From assembly GCA_964481575.1 (NCBI GenBank), contig CAYZTR010000002.1, positions 61,476 through 125,475 on the forward strand: a DNA stretch of 64,000 nt, given 5' to 3'. A program made the position numbers and the translations under genes. The notes under the pieces are model-generated. The model ran no database searches. It had not been told where the DNA came from and worked only from the letters and a program-made list of their open reading frames with translations. The DNA is from UQRS01 sp964481575 (GTDB taxonomy: Bacteria > Bacillota > Clostridia > Oscillospirales > Acutalibacteraceae). The first letter of the stretch is position 1. Every line of letters starts with the position of its first letter. This document shows, piece after piece, positions 51,379 through 61,330 of the stretch.

Positions 51379-52446
51379 TTAACCCGTTTTACTGCTGCTT
51401 GCAGAAGTGGAAGGCTTGCTGGACACGGAAGAAGCTGTCGAACTCCCAGAGATTGTGCCGTTGCTGTTGGAACCAGTACTACTCTGGGAAGAAACGGCTC
51501 CGGTACTTGTACTGGAGACAGAGGACCCACTCACAGACACGGTATCTTCCACCACATCTGTAAGGTCGCTAGCTTCCGAGCTTTTCTCTTCTCCCACCTT
51601 CTCCCCCGCAGTAGCAAAGGTTTCGATTCCATAAATCAGCTTCTCAATATCAGCCGACCGGAAATAAGCATCCTTCTTATCCGGTGTCCACCAGGTAAGA
51701 TCCAGTGTTCCCTCTTTGTCTGCAGACATAGAGGTCAGGGTAGCCAGCAGATGCTGCATTTTGGATTCATAATTATTCATAGTACCAAACTGTACCAGAA
51801 TTCGCTGTTCCAACACAAACTGAGGATTTTCCGGTTCCTCCATCATAATCCTGGTGACCTGCAGCTGATTTTCTGCAAAGGACACCTGGAATTTTTTCAA
51901 ATGATCAGCCAGTGTTTCATCCTGAATCCGATAAGGCTGTCCGGAGGTAGGCGCATCCCCGGTACAACCGGTAATAACACAAAGGTCAGTCGGTTCCGTT
52001 TGTTCTGCGGAGACGATTTTCCCCAGTGCATTGACGCCGTAATATACCCCATTCGACAGGTAGGCCAGCACGGCGTCCCCATCGGCCACCTCCAGGGTGA
52101 TTTTTCCAAACCAGTTCTTCCTGATTTGTACAGACTGTATGTAAGGCAAACCGGAGAGGATCCGTTCTTCCACCTGATCTTTGCGCAAGGATGGAATATT
52201 ATCCCCCGGCAGGATGCCAGAGGCTGCCACAATTTCGGTTTGGCTGTACCGGCTTTCCCCCGACACAACTATCGTTTTCACCGGAAACAGCACGGTACAA
52301 CTTAATGCAACCAACAGGGCAACCAGTAACACCAAAAGCAGGATAATCCCCCGCAGCTTGATTTTCCGTTTCCGTTTTCCGGGCCGGGAACGATTGGCAG
52401 ATGGCCGGGGCGATATTTCTTCAAAATGGTATTCTTTGTGTTCCAT
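51379..52446 (-). CDS. ftsQ: Cell division protein FtsQ/DivIB with Ser/Thr-rich tail
   Basis: A bitopic division protein. Basic N-terminus (RSRPGKRKRKIK), one membrane segment (about 33-54), then a POTRA domain starting FPVKTIVVSGESRYSQTEIV, and the FtsQ/DivIB beta domain. The last ~65 residues are almost only Ser, Thr, Gly and Val with a few Asn, a low-complexity extracellular tail. The length is 355 residues from the ATG at 52446, which follows AGAAGGAG. It follows murA by 44 bases, the usual order of murA-ftsQ in clostridia. Confidence 0.88.
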   Translation of the reverse strand: MEHKEYHFEEISPRPSANRSRPGKRKRKIKLRGIILLLVLLVALLVALSCTVLFPVKTIVVSGESRYSQTEIVAASGILPGDNIPSLRKDQVEERILSGLPYIQSVQIRKNWFGKITLEVADGDAVLAYLSNGVYYGVNALGKIVSAEQTEPTDLCVITGCTGDAPTSGQPYRIQDETLADHLKKFQVSFAENQLQVTRIMMEEPENPQFVLEQRILVQFGTMNNYESKMQHLLATLTSMSADKEGTLDLTWWTPDKKDAYFRSADIEKLIYGIETFATAGEKVGEEKSSEASDLTDVVEDTVSVSGSSVSSTSTGAVSSQSSTGSNSNGTISGSSTASSVSSKPSTSASSSKTG

Positions 52447-52490
52447 AATGCGTTCTCCTTCTTTTTCACTTCCCGAAAAGACAAGACAGG

Positions 52491-53744
52491 CTATTTTTCC
52501 AACCAAACTGTTGCACCCAACCGCCGCAGATCAGCGGCAATATCGGGATAACCCCGTTTGATATGTTCAATATGTTCCACAGTGGTCTCTCCCCTGGCCG
52601 CCAGGGCTGCCACCATAATGGCGGCGCCTCCCCGAAGATCGCCGGCAGAAGTCATGGCACCGGAAAGCGCAGGCACACCTTCGACCACAGCAACCCTACC
52701 CTCTACCCGAACATCAGCCCCCATGCGCCGCAGTTCATCCACGAAGCGGTAGCGGTTTTCAAATATATTTTCGACAAATACCGATGTTCCGGATCCGGTG
52801 GTCATGGCAGCCAATAAGACCGGCATGGCATCAGTAGGAAATCCCGGCCAGGCCAGGGTACGAACGGTAGGAATAGCCCCCAAACGGGTCGGAGCCGTCA
52901 GTTCCAGGGTATCTGCCGTTTCCCGCAGCCGACAGCCCGCCGCCTGAAAACAGGGTAAAATGGGAGTCAGGTGAGGCAGCGCCACCCCGGTCAGCCGGAT
53001 ATGACCGCCAGTAGCAGCTGCTGCTGCCAAATATGTGGCGGCAACAATACGGTCGGGGATGACAGTGATCTCACCGCCATGGAGCTTTTTGACTCCGTGA
53101 ATCTCAATGCGAGAGGAGCCTGCGCCACGGATGTCCGCACCTGCCGCATTGAGAAATGCAGCCAGATTCACAATTTCCGGTTCTCTGGCCGGATTGGTCA
53201 GGACAGTAGTATCCTGGGCCACACAGGCTGCTAGCAAAACATTTTCGGTTGCGCCCACACTGGGAAAGGACAGATGCAATTCTGTACCTTTTAAGCCATC
53301 TGTATGACAACAAAGAACTCCATGAGATTCCTCGATGGTAAGACCCAGACTGCGCAACGCCGCCAGATGCAGATCGATGGGGCGTGGTCCCAGTTCACAT
53401 CCCCCGGGAAAGCTCAAGGTGGCCCCGCCAAGACGGCCCACAATGGCTCCCAAAAAAACAATGGAGGAACGCATTTCCCGCATCAGATCATGCGGAATCT
53501 CACTGGTAGTGACATTGCGCGCATCCACCGTCAGGGTATCCCCTTCCCACCGGCAGTCACATCCCAGATTGACCAGGATCCGGCGGGCGGCTTCCACGTC
53601 GGTCAGGCGTGGGCAGTGATGTATAATACTGATGCCGTCACACAGCACAGCGGCCGCCAACAACGGCAGCGCGGCATTTTTCGCACCGCAAACTGGAACC
53701 TCCCCCTGCAGGGGTGTTCCGCCAATAATATGATATGTTTCCAT
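52491..53744 (-). CDS. murA: UDP-N-acetylglucosamine 1-carboxyvinyltransferase MurA
   Basis: The first committed step of peptidoglycan synthesis: transfers enolpyruvate from PEP to UDP-GlcNAc. GAKNAALPLLAA is the N-terminal motif, and the active-site loop with Cys116 is GGCELGPRPIDLH; the Cys that fosfomycin binds is present. The length is 417 residues. The ATG at 53744 follows AAAGGGTGG. It lies between murG and ftsQ in the division cluster. Confidence 0.96.
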   Translation of the reverse strand: METYHIIGGTPLQGEVPVCGAKNAALPLLAAAVLCDGISIIHHCPRLTDVEAARRILVNLGCDCRWEGDTLTVDARNVTTSEIPHDLMREMRSSIVFLGAIVGRLGGATLSFPGGCELGPRPIDLHLAALRSLGLTIEESHGVLCCHTDGLKGTELHLSFPSVGATENVLLAACVAQDTTVLTNPAREPEIVNLAAFLNAAGADIRGAGSSRIEIHGVKKLHGGEITVIPDRIVAATYLAAAAATGGHIRLTGVALPHLTPILPCFQAAGCRLRETADTLELTAPTRLGAIPTVRTLAWPGFPTDAMPVLLAAMTTGSGTSVFVENIFENRYRFVDELRRMGADVRVEGRVAVVEGVPALSGAMTSAGDLRGGAAIMVAALAARGETTVEHIEHIKRGYPDIAADLRRLGATVWLEK

Positions 53745-53861
53745 GACACCCACCCTTTCGTCCGTTTCCCGGCCTTCGACAGGCCACAGGCTGAGGACGC
53801 CGAACCCGGAAACGAACCGTTCCTACTGGCAGTGTATGCAGGAAAGGGCAAATGGGTGATG

Positions 53862-54995
53862 TCAGGCTTTAGAATTCTGCAACAGTTCCATAATGACCCG
53901 ATAAATTCGGTCATTGGCATCCGGAATGGCAGCGGCTTTGGCCTTTTCTCCCATCTCCCGCAGGGTGGCGGGATTGGCCAGCAGAGACTTGACCATATCG
54001 GTCAGCGCCTCTCCGGATAGGGTCTTTTCCTCCATGACCACAGCTGCGCCACGATTTTGCAGGGTCATGGCATTGTGGAACTGATGATTCTCCGCCACAT
54101 AGGGCGAAGGAATCAGAATAGAAGCTTTTCCCTGGGCTTGTAGCTCCGACAGGGTAATAGCGCCGGCCCGGCAGATTACCAGATCAGCAGCTGCCATACA
54201 AAGATCCATATCATGAATGTACTCCGTCACACGGACCGTAGGCGCTTTCCCCAGATCCACACCCAACTCGGCCAGCTGCCGGAGCATGGCCTGGTACCCG
54301 CTGGAACCAGTGCCATGAAAATGATAATATTTACCGGTCTGCCAGTGCCAACGCAGCAGTATAGCCGCCGTTTCATTGACAATCCGGGCCCCCAGACTTC
54401 CACCAAAGGAAAGAATCATAGGTTTCTCCGGATCCAATCCCAATTTTTGCCGCGCGGTAGCCCGGTCGGTCTCCAGCACACTGGGCCGAATAGGATTCCC
54501 GGTAATGATGGGAGGCTTGGTCAATTCCAGTCGGCTCTCAGCCTCCGGCATAGCCAGCATGACAGCGTTCGCATGCTTGCAGAGCATTTTATTGGTAATG
54601 CCGGGGAAAGCATTCTGCTCATGAATGGCCGTCTTAATGCCCAACTTCTGCGCCTGCCGTACCACCGGCCCACTGACATAGCCGCCGGTGCCGATGACGA
54701 GATCTGGCTGCAGCTGCTGCAACAGCCGTTTGGCATCGGCAGAGGATTTCACCGCTTTATAAGCTGCCCGAACATTGCGTTTGAGATTTTCCGGCGAAAG
54801 TTTCCGCTGAAAACCTTCCACATCCACCGAGTAGAAGGGGTACCCCGCCTGGGGTACCAGCTTAGATTCCAGCCGCTTCTCAGTACCGATAAAGGTAATT
54901 TTCGCCTCTGGATGATGCGCCCGAATGGTACCCGCAATGGCAAGTGCGGGATTGATATGTCCGGCCGTGCCACCGCCGGCCAATAAAATATGCAT
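53862..54995 (-). CDS. murG: UDP-GlcNAc:lipid I transferase MurG
   Basis: Adds GlcNAc to lipid I at the inner membrane face to make lipid II. ILLAGGGTAGHINPALAIA is the glycine-rich N-terminus, and GGSLGARIVNE and ITLSELQAQGKASILIPSP are the nucleotide-sugar motifs. The length is 377 residues. It lies between ftsW and murA. Confidence 0.97.
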   Translation of the reverse strand: MHILLAGGGTAGHINPALAIAGTIRAHHPEAKITFIGTEKRLESKLVPQAGYPFYSVDVEGFQRKLSPENLKRNVRAAYKAVKSSADAKRLLQQLQPDLVIGTGGYVSGPVVRQAQKLGIKTAIHEQNAFPGITNKMLCKHANAVMLAMPEAESRLELTKPPIITGNPIRPSVLETDRATARQKLGLDPEKPMILSFGGSLGARIVNETAAILLRWHWQTGKYYHFHGTGSSGYQAMLRQLAELGVDLGKAPTVRVTEYIHDMDLCMAAADLVICRAGAITLSELQAQGKASILIPSPYVAENHQFHNAMTLQNRGAAVVMEEKTLSGEALTDMVKSLLANPATLREMGEKAKAAAIPDANDRIYRVIMELLQNSKA

Positions 54996-55030
54996 AGGTC
55001 AATTCTCCTTTGCTGCAGGCTGTTGCTTAT

Positions 55031-56215
55031 TTAATCCTTTAACATATTGCTTTGTCGGGAGACAGAAAGGACGATGCCCATCTCCCCCAACACCATAATC
55101 AAAGCCGTACCGCCATAACTGAAAAATGGCAAGCTGATACCGGTGTTGGGAAAACTGTTGGTCACCACCATAAAATTAAATAGCGCCTGAATTCCCACAT
55201 GGAAGATAAATCCCACCACCAACAGCGAGCCAAACCGATCCGGTGCCCGCTTGGCGATCTCAATTCCCCGCCAGATGAGCATACAAAACAGTGCAATAAT
55301 GATCAGAGCGCCAACCAATCCCAGCTCTTCACAAACAATGGAAAAAATAAAATCGTTATGGGGTTCCGGCACCCATAAATACTTTTGCCTGGACTGTCCA
55401 ATGCCGCGGCCGAATAATCCGCCGGAGCCGATGGAAAGGAGGGACTGGATGGTCTGATACCCCTTTCCGGTGGGAGACGACCAGGGATCCAGCCAATAAT
55501 CCAGTCGGCTTTTGGCGTATTCAAAACCGCCCAGCATCAAAGCCGCACCGATTCCCACACCGGCAATGACGCCGGCGCTAATCAGGTATTTTAGCCGGAT
55601 GCCTCCTACAAAAAGCAGCACAGCGCCAATGCAAAAAATCAAAATGGTGGCAGACATGTGCTTTTCCAGCATCACCAGCAGACACAAAGCAGCCAGGACG
55701 CCGCCCATGAATAAAACGCCCACTTTAAAGGTTTTCATCTGCTTGTAATTGGCAGAGATCAAATGGGCGAGCAGGATAACCACCATAAATTTGGCCAACT
55801 CGGACGGCTGATACTGAATGGGCCCAATACTGACCCACCGCTGCACACCGGCCTGGCCGGGCAAAAACAGAACCAGGATCAGACTACCCACCGTGACGCC
55901 CACCACCAGCAGCAACAAAGGCGCCTTCCTCCAATTCTGATAATTCATCCGGGAAAAGACATACATAACTCCTAGCCCCAGCAGGGCACAGACAAACTGC
56001 TTACTGATAAATTTATAGCTGTCGTTATATTTAGCCAGAGCATAGGCGTAGCTGGCGGAGAACAACATCACCAGTCCAATGGTCAGCAAAATAATCACCA
56101 GACCGAAAAAGGTGATATCCATCCGGCCTCTGATAAACAAACCAGTGGTTCTTTTTGGCCTGACGCCGGACTTAGGTGCCCTGCGGCGGCCCGCATCTGT
56201 CACATTTGCTTCCAT
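55031..56215 (-). CDS. ftsW: SEDS-family peptidoglycan polymerase FtsW/SpoVE
   Basis: A polytopic SEDS glycosyltransferase that polymerises lipid II with a partner class B PBP. The FtsW-type signature is complete: GVQRWVSIGPIQYQPSE, with EPHNDFIFSIVCEELG and SFPNTGISLPFFSYGGT. The length is about 394 residues. The ATG at 56215 is preferred, with AAGGG 9 bases upstream. Its likely partner is the PASTA-PBP at 58779-61043. FtsW and the sporulation paralogue SpoVE cannot be told apart by sequence alone. Confidence 0.95.
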   Translation of the reverse strand: MEANVTDAGRRRAPKSGVRPKRTTGLFIRGRMDITFFGLVIILLTIGLVMLFSASYAYALAKYNDSYKFISKQFVCALLGLGVMYVFSRMNYQNWRKAPLLLLVVGVTVGSLILVLFLPGQAGVQRWVSIGPIQYQPSELAKFMVVILLAHLISANYKQMKTFKVGVLFMGGVLAALCLLVMLEKHMSATILIFCIGAVLLFVGGIRLKYLISAGVIAGVGIGAALMLGGFEYAKSRLDYWLDPWSSPTGKGYQTIQSLLSIGSGGLFGRGIGQSRQKYLWVPEPHNDFIFSIVCEELGLVGALIIIALFCMLIWRGIEIAKRAPDRFGSLLVVGFIFHVGIQALFNFMVVTNSFPNTGISLPFFSYGGTALIMVLGEMGIVLSVSRQSNMLKD

Positions 56216-56250
56216 GTACGCCATCCCTTCTCTTCGGTTTTGTGATAAGA

Positions 56251-57279
56251 TTAATGTTGCAGCAACAGGAAGGTTGCCAGGCAACAGCCAATGACAGTGA
56301 TCAAGGCAAAAACGATCACAACCTTTTCTTCCTTCCAGCCGCACATTTCAAAATGATGATGAATAGGGGTCATTTTGAAGATACGCTTTTTGGTTCTTTT
56401 ATAATAAGCTACCTGTAGTATCACCGAAAAAGCTTCCATTAAATATACAATCCCGGCAAGAATCAGCAAAATGGGGCGGCCAATGGCAAAAGCCAGACCG
56501 CAAACCATACCGCCCAGGAACATGGAACCGGTATCACCCATGAACACCTTGGCCGGATGAGCATTCCACAGAAGGAAGCCGGCACAGACACCGGCCACAG
56601 CCGCCGATAAGGTATTGAAAAGATAATAGCCCAGTAAACCGGAGGCAATCATAAAAAACATCGCCACCACCAGGGTCACCGTAGTGGCCAAACCGTCCAC
56701 CCCATCCGTCAGATTCACCGCGTTGGTGAATCCATAAATGAACAGCAGGGCAATGGGCCAATAGAGAAGCCCCCAACCGGAAACCACCTGCACGGTACCC
56801 ACAAAAGGAAGCCAGGTAGAATCCACGCCGGTCAGCCGAAGTCCGGCCAAAAAGGCCGCAGTCACCAGCAGCTGCAGCACTGTCTTTTGCATGGCGGTCA
56901 AGCCCAGATTCCGTTTTTTAGCAACCTTGATGTAATCGTCAATAAACCCAATGAAGCCGGTGCAAATAGCCAGGCCAACAGTCAAGGCAAAAACGGCAAG
57001 ACGCATTCTTCCGGTCTCCTGCAGTTCTTCATACAAATAGCCGGTCCGGGTGATCATGGCCGTACTGAGCGATACCGCCAGTGCAAGGATCAGTCCAAGC
57101 ACCATCATGATGCCGCCCATGGTGGGCGTCCCCTGCTTTTCCTTATGCCAGGAGGGGCCAATGTCCAAAATGGTCTGTCCGAATTTGAGCTTATGCAGCA
57201 GAGGGATGATGAAATATCCCAACAGCCCGGTACCCAGGAGGGCTACCAGCGCCGCAATCACAGGAAACAGTGCGTTCAT
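56251..57279 (-). CDS. mraY: Phospho-N-acetylmuramoyl-pentapeptide transferase MraY
   Basis: Makes lipid I from UDP-MurNAc-pentapeptide and undecaprenyl phosphate. About ten membrane segments. GTPTMGG near the start, FIDDYIKVAKKRNLGL, NLTDGVDGLAT and GDTGSMFLGG carry the catalytic Asp residues, and HHHFE is in the C-terminal loop. The length is 342 residues. It starts 3 bases after murE. Confidence 0.98.
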   Translation of the reverse strand: MNALFPVIAALVALLGTGLLGYFIIPLLHKLKFGQTILDIGPSWHKEKQGTPTMGGIMMVLGLILALAVSLSTAMITRTGYLYEELQETGRMRLAVFALTVGLAICTGFIGFIDDYIKVAKKRNLGLTAMQKTVLQLLVTAAFLAGLRLTGVDSTWLPFVGTVQVVSGWGLLYWPIALLFIYGFTNAVNLTDGVDGLATTVTLVVAMFFMIASGLLGYYLFNTLSAAVAGVCAGFLLWNAHPAKVFMGDTGSMFLGGMVCGLAFAIGRPILLILAGIVYLMEAFSVILQVAYYKRTKKRIFKMTPIHHHFEMCGWKEEKVVIVFALITVIGCCLATFLLLQH

Positions 57280-57282
57280 AGA

Positions 57283-58722
57283 TCAACAGTCCTTTTCTTT
57301 TAAAGTTGCCAGGGCGTCGGCAATAACCTCCCGCTCATCCAAATGTATGGTGCCGGTGGAAAGAATTTGATAGGTTTCATGGCCTTTTCCGGCAAATACC
57401 ACAATGTCACCGGGTTGCGCGTGTGTCACCGCATAATGAATGGCATGAATCCGGTTTTCCTCCACCACATAGGGGGTTTCGGAGTCCTGCATACCTGCCA
57501 CAATGTCCTGAATAATTCTGCCCGGATTCTCACTGCGTGGATTATCCGATGTAACAACGCAGAAGTCAGCCAGTTTGGCCGCAATGGCACCCATTTTAGG
57601 CCGTTTGGTCCGATCCCGATCACCGCCGCAGCCAAACACTACCACCAGTCGGTTTTTTGGCAAAGCCCGGAAGGTTTTCAGAATATTCTCCAACCCATCC
57701 GGCGTGTGGGCGTAATCGATCACCAGCGTAAAGTTCCGGCCGGAGGGTACCACCTCCGCACGCCCTTTGACTCCCGGCAAAGCCGACAGTGCCCGGCAGG
57801 TTAGCTCCAAAGGAAAGCCCAGCACCGTAGCACAAGCAGCCGCACACAGCGCATTATACACAGAAAATTCTCCAGCAGTTTTCAGACATACCGGCGCAGA
57901 CGCTTCCCCATGCACTACAGAGAAATTCACACCGTCCGGCCGAAATTCGATATCCTTTGCCACAAAATCTGCCGCCTGCCGCAAGGAATAATAGTAAGTA
58001 GGCACCTGCAGCCCTTGCGCCAGTCGACCCACCCAGGCGTCATCTGCATTGAGCACTGCTGCCCGGGACATAAAAAACAGCTTCTTCTTAGCTAACATAT
58101 AATTTTCCATGGTGCCGTGGTAATCCAGGTGATCCTGAGTCAGATTGGTAAACAATCCAACTTCAAAGGTCAGACCGTCCACCCGACCCTGATTCAGAGC
58201 ATGGGAAGATACCTCCATAACCGCATAGGTACACCCAGCTTTCCGCATCAGATCAAACAGAGAATTCAATTCATAAATACCGGGGGTGGTATTATGAGAA
58301 GGCAAGGTTTTTTGCCCCACCATATTTTGAATGGTGCCAATCAGGCCAACCTTATATCCAGCCGCTTCCAAAATAGATTTCATTAAATAGGAAATGGTGG
58401 TTTTTCCATTGGTACCGGTAATGCCGATGATTTTCAGCTGCCGGGCCGGATAACCGAAATAAGCGGCGCACATCTGTGCAAAAGCGCTATGGGTATCCGG
58501 CAAAATCAACTGCCGTTCCACGCCCATATCACGCTGTACCACCACAATGGAAGCGCCACGCTCCAGGGCTGCGGAAACATAACAGTGGCCGTCCTGAACA
58601 GCCCCTTGTATCGCAACAAATACAAAGCCTTCTGTCACACGTCGGGAATCATCTGTCAAACCGGTGATTTCCAACTGAGCCAGGGATGCGGGTGCATCCT
58701 TCCAAATATCTGCAAAATTCAT
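57283..58722 (-). CDS. murE: UDP-MurNAc-tripeptide ligase MurE (meso-diaminopimelate type)
   Basis: Adds the third amino acid of the peptidoglycan stem. The ATP motif is GITGTNGKTTI at about residue 100. The DNPR motif (in SDNPRSENPG) is diagnostic for meso-diaminopimelate rather than lysine. The length is 479 residues from the ATG at 58722, which follows AAAGGGGG. MurF, MurD and MurC genes do not follow, unlike in Bacillus. Confidence 0.96.
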   Translation of the reverse strand: MNFADIWKDAPASLAQLEITGLTDDSRRVTEGFVFVAIQGAVQDGHCYVSAALERGASIVVVQRDMGVERQLILPDTHSAFAQMCAAYFGYPARQLKIIGITGTNGKTTISYLMKSILEAAGYKVGLIGTIQNMVGQKTLPSHNTTPGIYELNSLFDLMRKAGCTYAVMEVSSHALNQGRVDGLTFEVGLFTNLTQDHLDYHGTMENYMLAKKKLFFMSRAAVLNADDAWVGRLAQGLQVPTYYYSLRQAADFVAKDIEFRPDGVNFSVVHGEASAPVCLKTAGEFSVYNALCAAACATVLGFPLELTCRALSALPGVKGRAEVVPSGRNFTLVIDYAHTPDGLENILKTFRALPKNRLVVVFGCGGDRDRTKRPKMGAIAAKLADFCVVTSDNPRSENPGRIIQDIVAGMQDSETPYVVEENRIHAIHYAVTHAQPGDIVVFAGKGHETYQILSTGTIHLDEREVIADALATLKEKDC

Positions 58723-58778
58723 TGCATTTCCCCCTTTCGAAATACGCACATCTGGCGCTCCGACAGACCTGCCGGGTA

Positions 58779-61043
58779 TTAGTCGGAGCTGTCAGTGGTA
58801 CGGAAATAAACGGTTACTACGGTTCCGGCGTCAACGGTGGTACCGCTGGAAACGGTTTGCTTGTAAGCCACCGCCCCGCTGGAGGACAGATCCGTACCGG
58901 AATAAAGTACGTTAATATTGTAAGAACTGGCGGTAGAATTGACCGCAGAAACGGATTTCCCGGTAAAATCAGGTACCGTTACGGTACTGGAGGTTTCCTC
59001 CGCATCAGTATACAGTACCACCACACCGTTTTCACTGGAAACGGTGATTCCTTCCGAAGGGCTTTGAGACAGAACCGTGTCACCGGAACCCATAACCTTG
59101 ACCTTCAGACCGGCATTGGTAATATCAGCCTGCGCCTGGGAGAGGCTCTTGTTCACCACTCCCGGAACGGTGGTATTCATGGCAGCAAGCTGCTCATCAG
59201 TATACTGTGGCTCATATCCCAGATAAGGCAGCACATCTGCCAAAATTTCGCCGCCCACAGGCGCCGCAATGGTACCGCCATAAATATTGTCCGCATGGGG
59301 CTCATCCAAAAGGACCAAAACAGCAATTTCCGGATCGTTAATGGGGGCAATGCCGCAAAAAGAGGCAATCCGCAGCTTCTCAGTACTGTTTTGCAGCTCA
59401 TCAGCCACCTTCTGGGAAGTACCGGTTTTGCCGCCGATGCGATAACCAGCCACATAGGCGTTCTTTCCGCCACCGCCATCCACAACCCCCTCCAACAGGG
59501 AGCAAAGGGTCTCGGAGGTCTCTTTGGAAATCACCTGGCGTTTCACCGTAGTACCCACAGTTTTCACCACATTGCCATCAGCATCCAGAATCTCACTGAC
59601 CACATGAGGCTGTACCAGGTAACCACCGTTGACCGCAGCGGCCACCGCCGTAATCAGCTGAATGGGCGTCACCTTGAAGGTCTGCCCGAAGGAGGAGGAC
59701 GCCAGCTCTACCAGACCCATATTTTCCTCAGAATGGTAGATGGAGGTGGCCTCACTGGGCAGATCAATACCGGTGGTGGTGGTTAGGCCAAAGGCTTCAT
59801 AATAATGAGAAAAGGTGTGTACCCCCAGCAGCTGACCAAAGGTAATAAACACCGGGTTGCAGGAGTTGGAAAACGCGTCTGCCAGACTTTCAGCACCGTG
59901 GCCGGTGGTCTTGTGGCAGTTGTACCGCTGGCCAGCCACTACATAATATCCAGGGCAGAAATAACTCTTGGAGGTATCCGTAACCCCCTCCTCCAGAGCA
60001 GCTGCACCGGTGATGATCTTAAAGACCGAACCTGGCTCATAAGGATCCGAAACCGCTTTGTTCCGCCACTTGGAATTCAACACCTGGTTCAGGGGAGAAA
60101 CAGCTTTGCTCTCATCATAAGTACCGGCCTGTTTGGCGGCTTCCACCTCCGCTTCCAGAGACTCCACCTGGGCCTGATCTTCGTCTGTCAGGGCAAAGGG
60201 AGTGTTAGGGTCAAAATCGCCCTTGACCGCCATCCCCATAATCTCTCCGGTGTTTACATTCATGGCAATGCAAACACCCCGCTCGGTAACATTATTATCT
60301 TCCACTGCTTGTTCCAAATACTTTTCTGTCACATTTTGAATGTAGGAATCCAGGGTCAGTACCAAGGAATTTCCGGGCGTTGCCGCAATCTCCTCCTGAT
60401 AGCTGAAGGGCATGGCGGAGCCTCTGGCATTCTTTGCCGCTACCACACGGCCGGGAACCCCTTTTAGTTGCGTCTCATACTGTGACTCAATACCATATAG
60501 TCCCTGATTGTCGGAACCCACAAATCCCAGCACAACCGAAGCCAGCGAACCGTTGGGATAATAGCGTTTGGTGGATTCCTCTAAACCCACTAGAGAGCCC
60601 AGTCCGTTGTCTGCGATCCACTGACGGATCTGGGTAGCCAGACCCGGTTCAATCTGCTTTTTAATAATGGAGTAATAGGTGGACTTTTCACAGTCCGCAT
60701 AAATTTCGTCATAGCTGACATCCACTAGTTGGGAAAGCCCTTGCGCAATGGCAGCTTTCGTCTCATCCTTCTCAATGCTGTTTGGGGCCACATATAGGGT
60801 GTACACTGTGGCGCTGGTGGCCAGCACATTCATATTACAATCGTAAATGTCTCCGCGAGTCGCCGCAATTTCGGTATCATACAATTGCTGCTCAGATGCC
60901 TTGGATTGATAAAAGTCACTTTTCACAATCATAATATACCCCAACCTGCCGGTGGCAAAGGTCAGGAAAAAAATGACCAGGGCCAGCATCAGCCCCATCA
61001 TACGCCGCAGCATGGAAGATGTGGTTTTATTGGATTTTGGCAT
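58779..61043 (-). CDS. Class B PBP with two PASTA domains (SpoVD/FtsI type)
   Basis: The septal or spore-cortex transpeptidase of the division cluster. Basic N-terminus, one membrane segment (about 15-40), dimerisation domain, then a transpeptidase domain with SVFK (Ser339), SCN (394-396) and KTGT (539-542). Two PASTA domains follow (about 624-685 and 688-748), the second starting VPDFTGKSVSAV. The length is 754 residues. The ATG at 61043 follows GGAAGTGGAGG. In clostridia the same position may hold ftsI, spoVD or both; only one is here. It would partner the FtsW at 55031-56215. Confidence 0.94.
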   Translation of the reverse strand: MPKSNKTTSSMLRRMMGLMLALVIFFLTFATGRLGYIMIVKSDFYQSKASEQQLYDTEIAATRGDIYDCNMNVLATSATVYTLYVAPNSIEKDETKAAIAQGLSQLVDVSYDEIYADCEKSTYYSIIKKQIEPGLATQIRQWIADNGLGSLVGLEESTKRYYPNGSLASVVLGFVGSDNQGLYGIESQYETQLKGVPGRVVAAKNARGSAMPFSYQEEIAATPGNSLVLTLDSYIQNVTEKYLEQAVEDNNVTERGVCIAMNVNTGEIMGMAVKGDFDPNTPFALTDEDQAQVESLEAEVEAAKQAGTYDESKAVSPLNQVLNSKWRNKAVSDPYEPGSVFKIITGAAALEEGVTDTSKSYFCPGYYVVAGQRYNCHKTTGHGAESLADAFSNSCNPVFITFGQLLGVHTFSHYYEAFGLTTTTGIDLPSEATSIYHSEENMGLVELASSSFGQTFKVTPIQLITAVAAAVNGGYLVQPHVVSEILDADGNVVKTVGTTVKRQVISKETSETLCSLLEGVVDGGGGKNAYVAGYRIGGKTGTSQKVADELQNSTEKLRIASFCGIAPINDPEIAVLVLLDEPHADNIYGGTIAAPVGGEILADVLPYLGYEPQYTDEQLAAMNTTVPGVVNKSLSQAQADITNAGLKVKVMGSGDTVLSQSPSEGITVSSENGVVVLYTDAEETSSTVTVPDFTGKSVSAVNSTASSYNINVLYSGTDLSSSGAVAYKQTVSSGTTVDAGTVVTVYFRTTDSSD

Positions 61044-61219
61044 AGCCTCCACTTCCCTTCTGTCAAATAGCCTTGGGAAAACGCTTTTCCTCCAGAACGG
61101 TAGCACCTTTCCATGGCGTTGCGCCGAGCAAGCATTGGGCGTACCTCTCGGTTTGCACTATATCGTTAATATCAAACTGTTCATCCAGCAAATATCATGG
61201 AAAAACATTCCCTTTATAA

Positions 61220-61256
61220 CGCCCAAAACGAGAGTCAACGATTCATTGACTCTCGT
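61220..61256 (-). terminator. Hairpin, possible terminator, between ftsL and the PBP gene
   Basis: A perfect 11-bp stem ACGAGAGTCAA/TTGACTCTCGT (61228-61256) followed on the minus strand only by TTTTGGG. It may reduce readthrough within the cluster. The rest of the 290-base gap shows nothing clear. Confidence 0.55.
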
Positions 61257-61330
61257 GTTAGTGGATTGAGTTCGTTCATTTATATTATCGGGAATCCCAA
61301 GGTATGCCACAGTGCAGAAAATGACATCCC

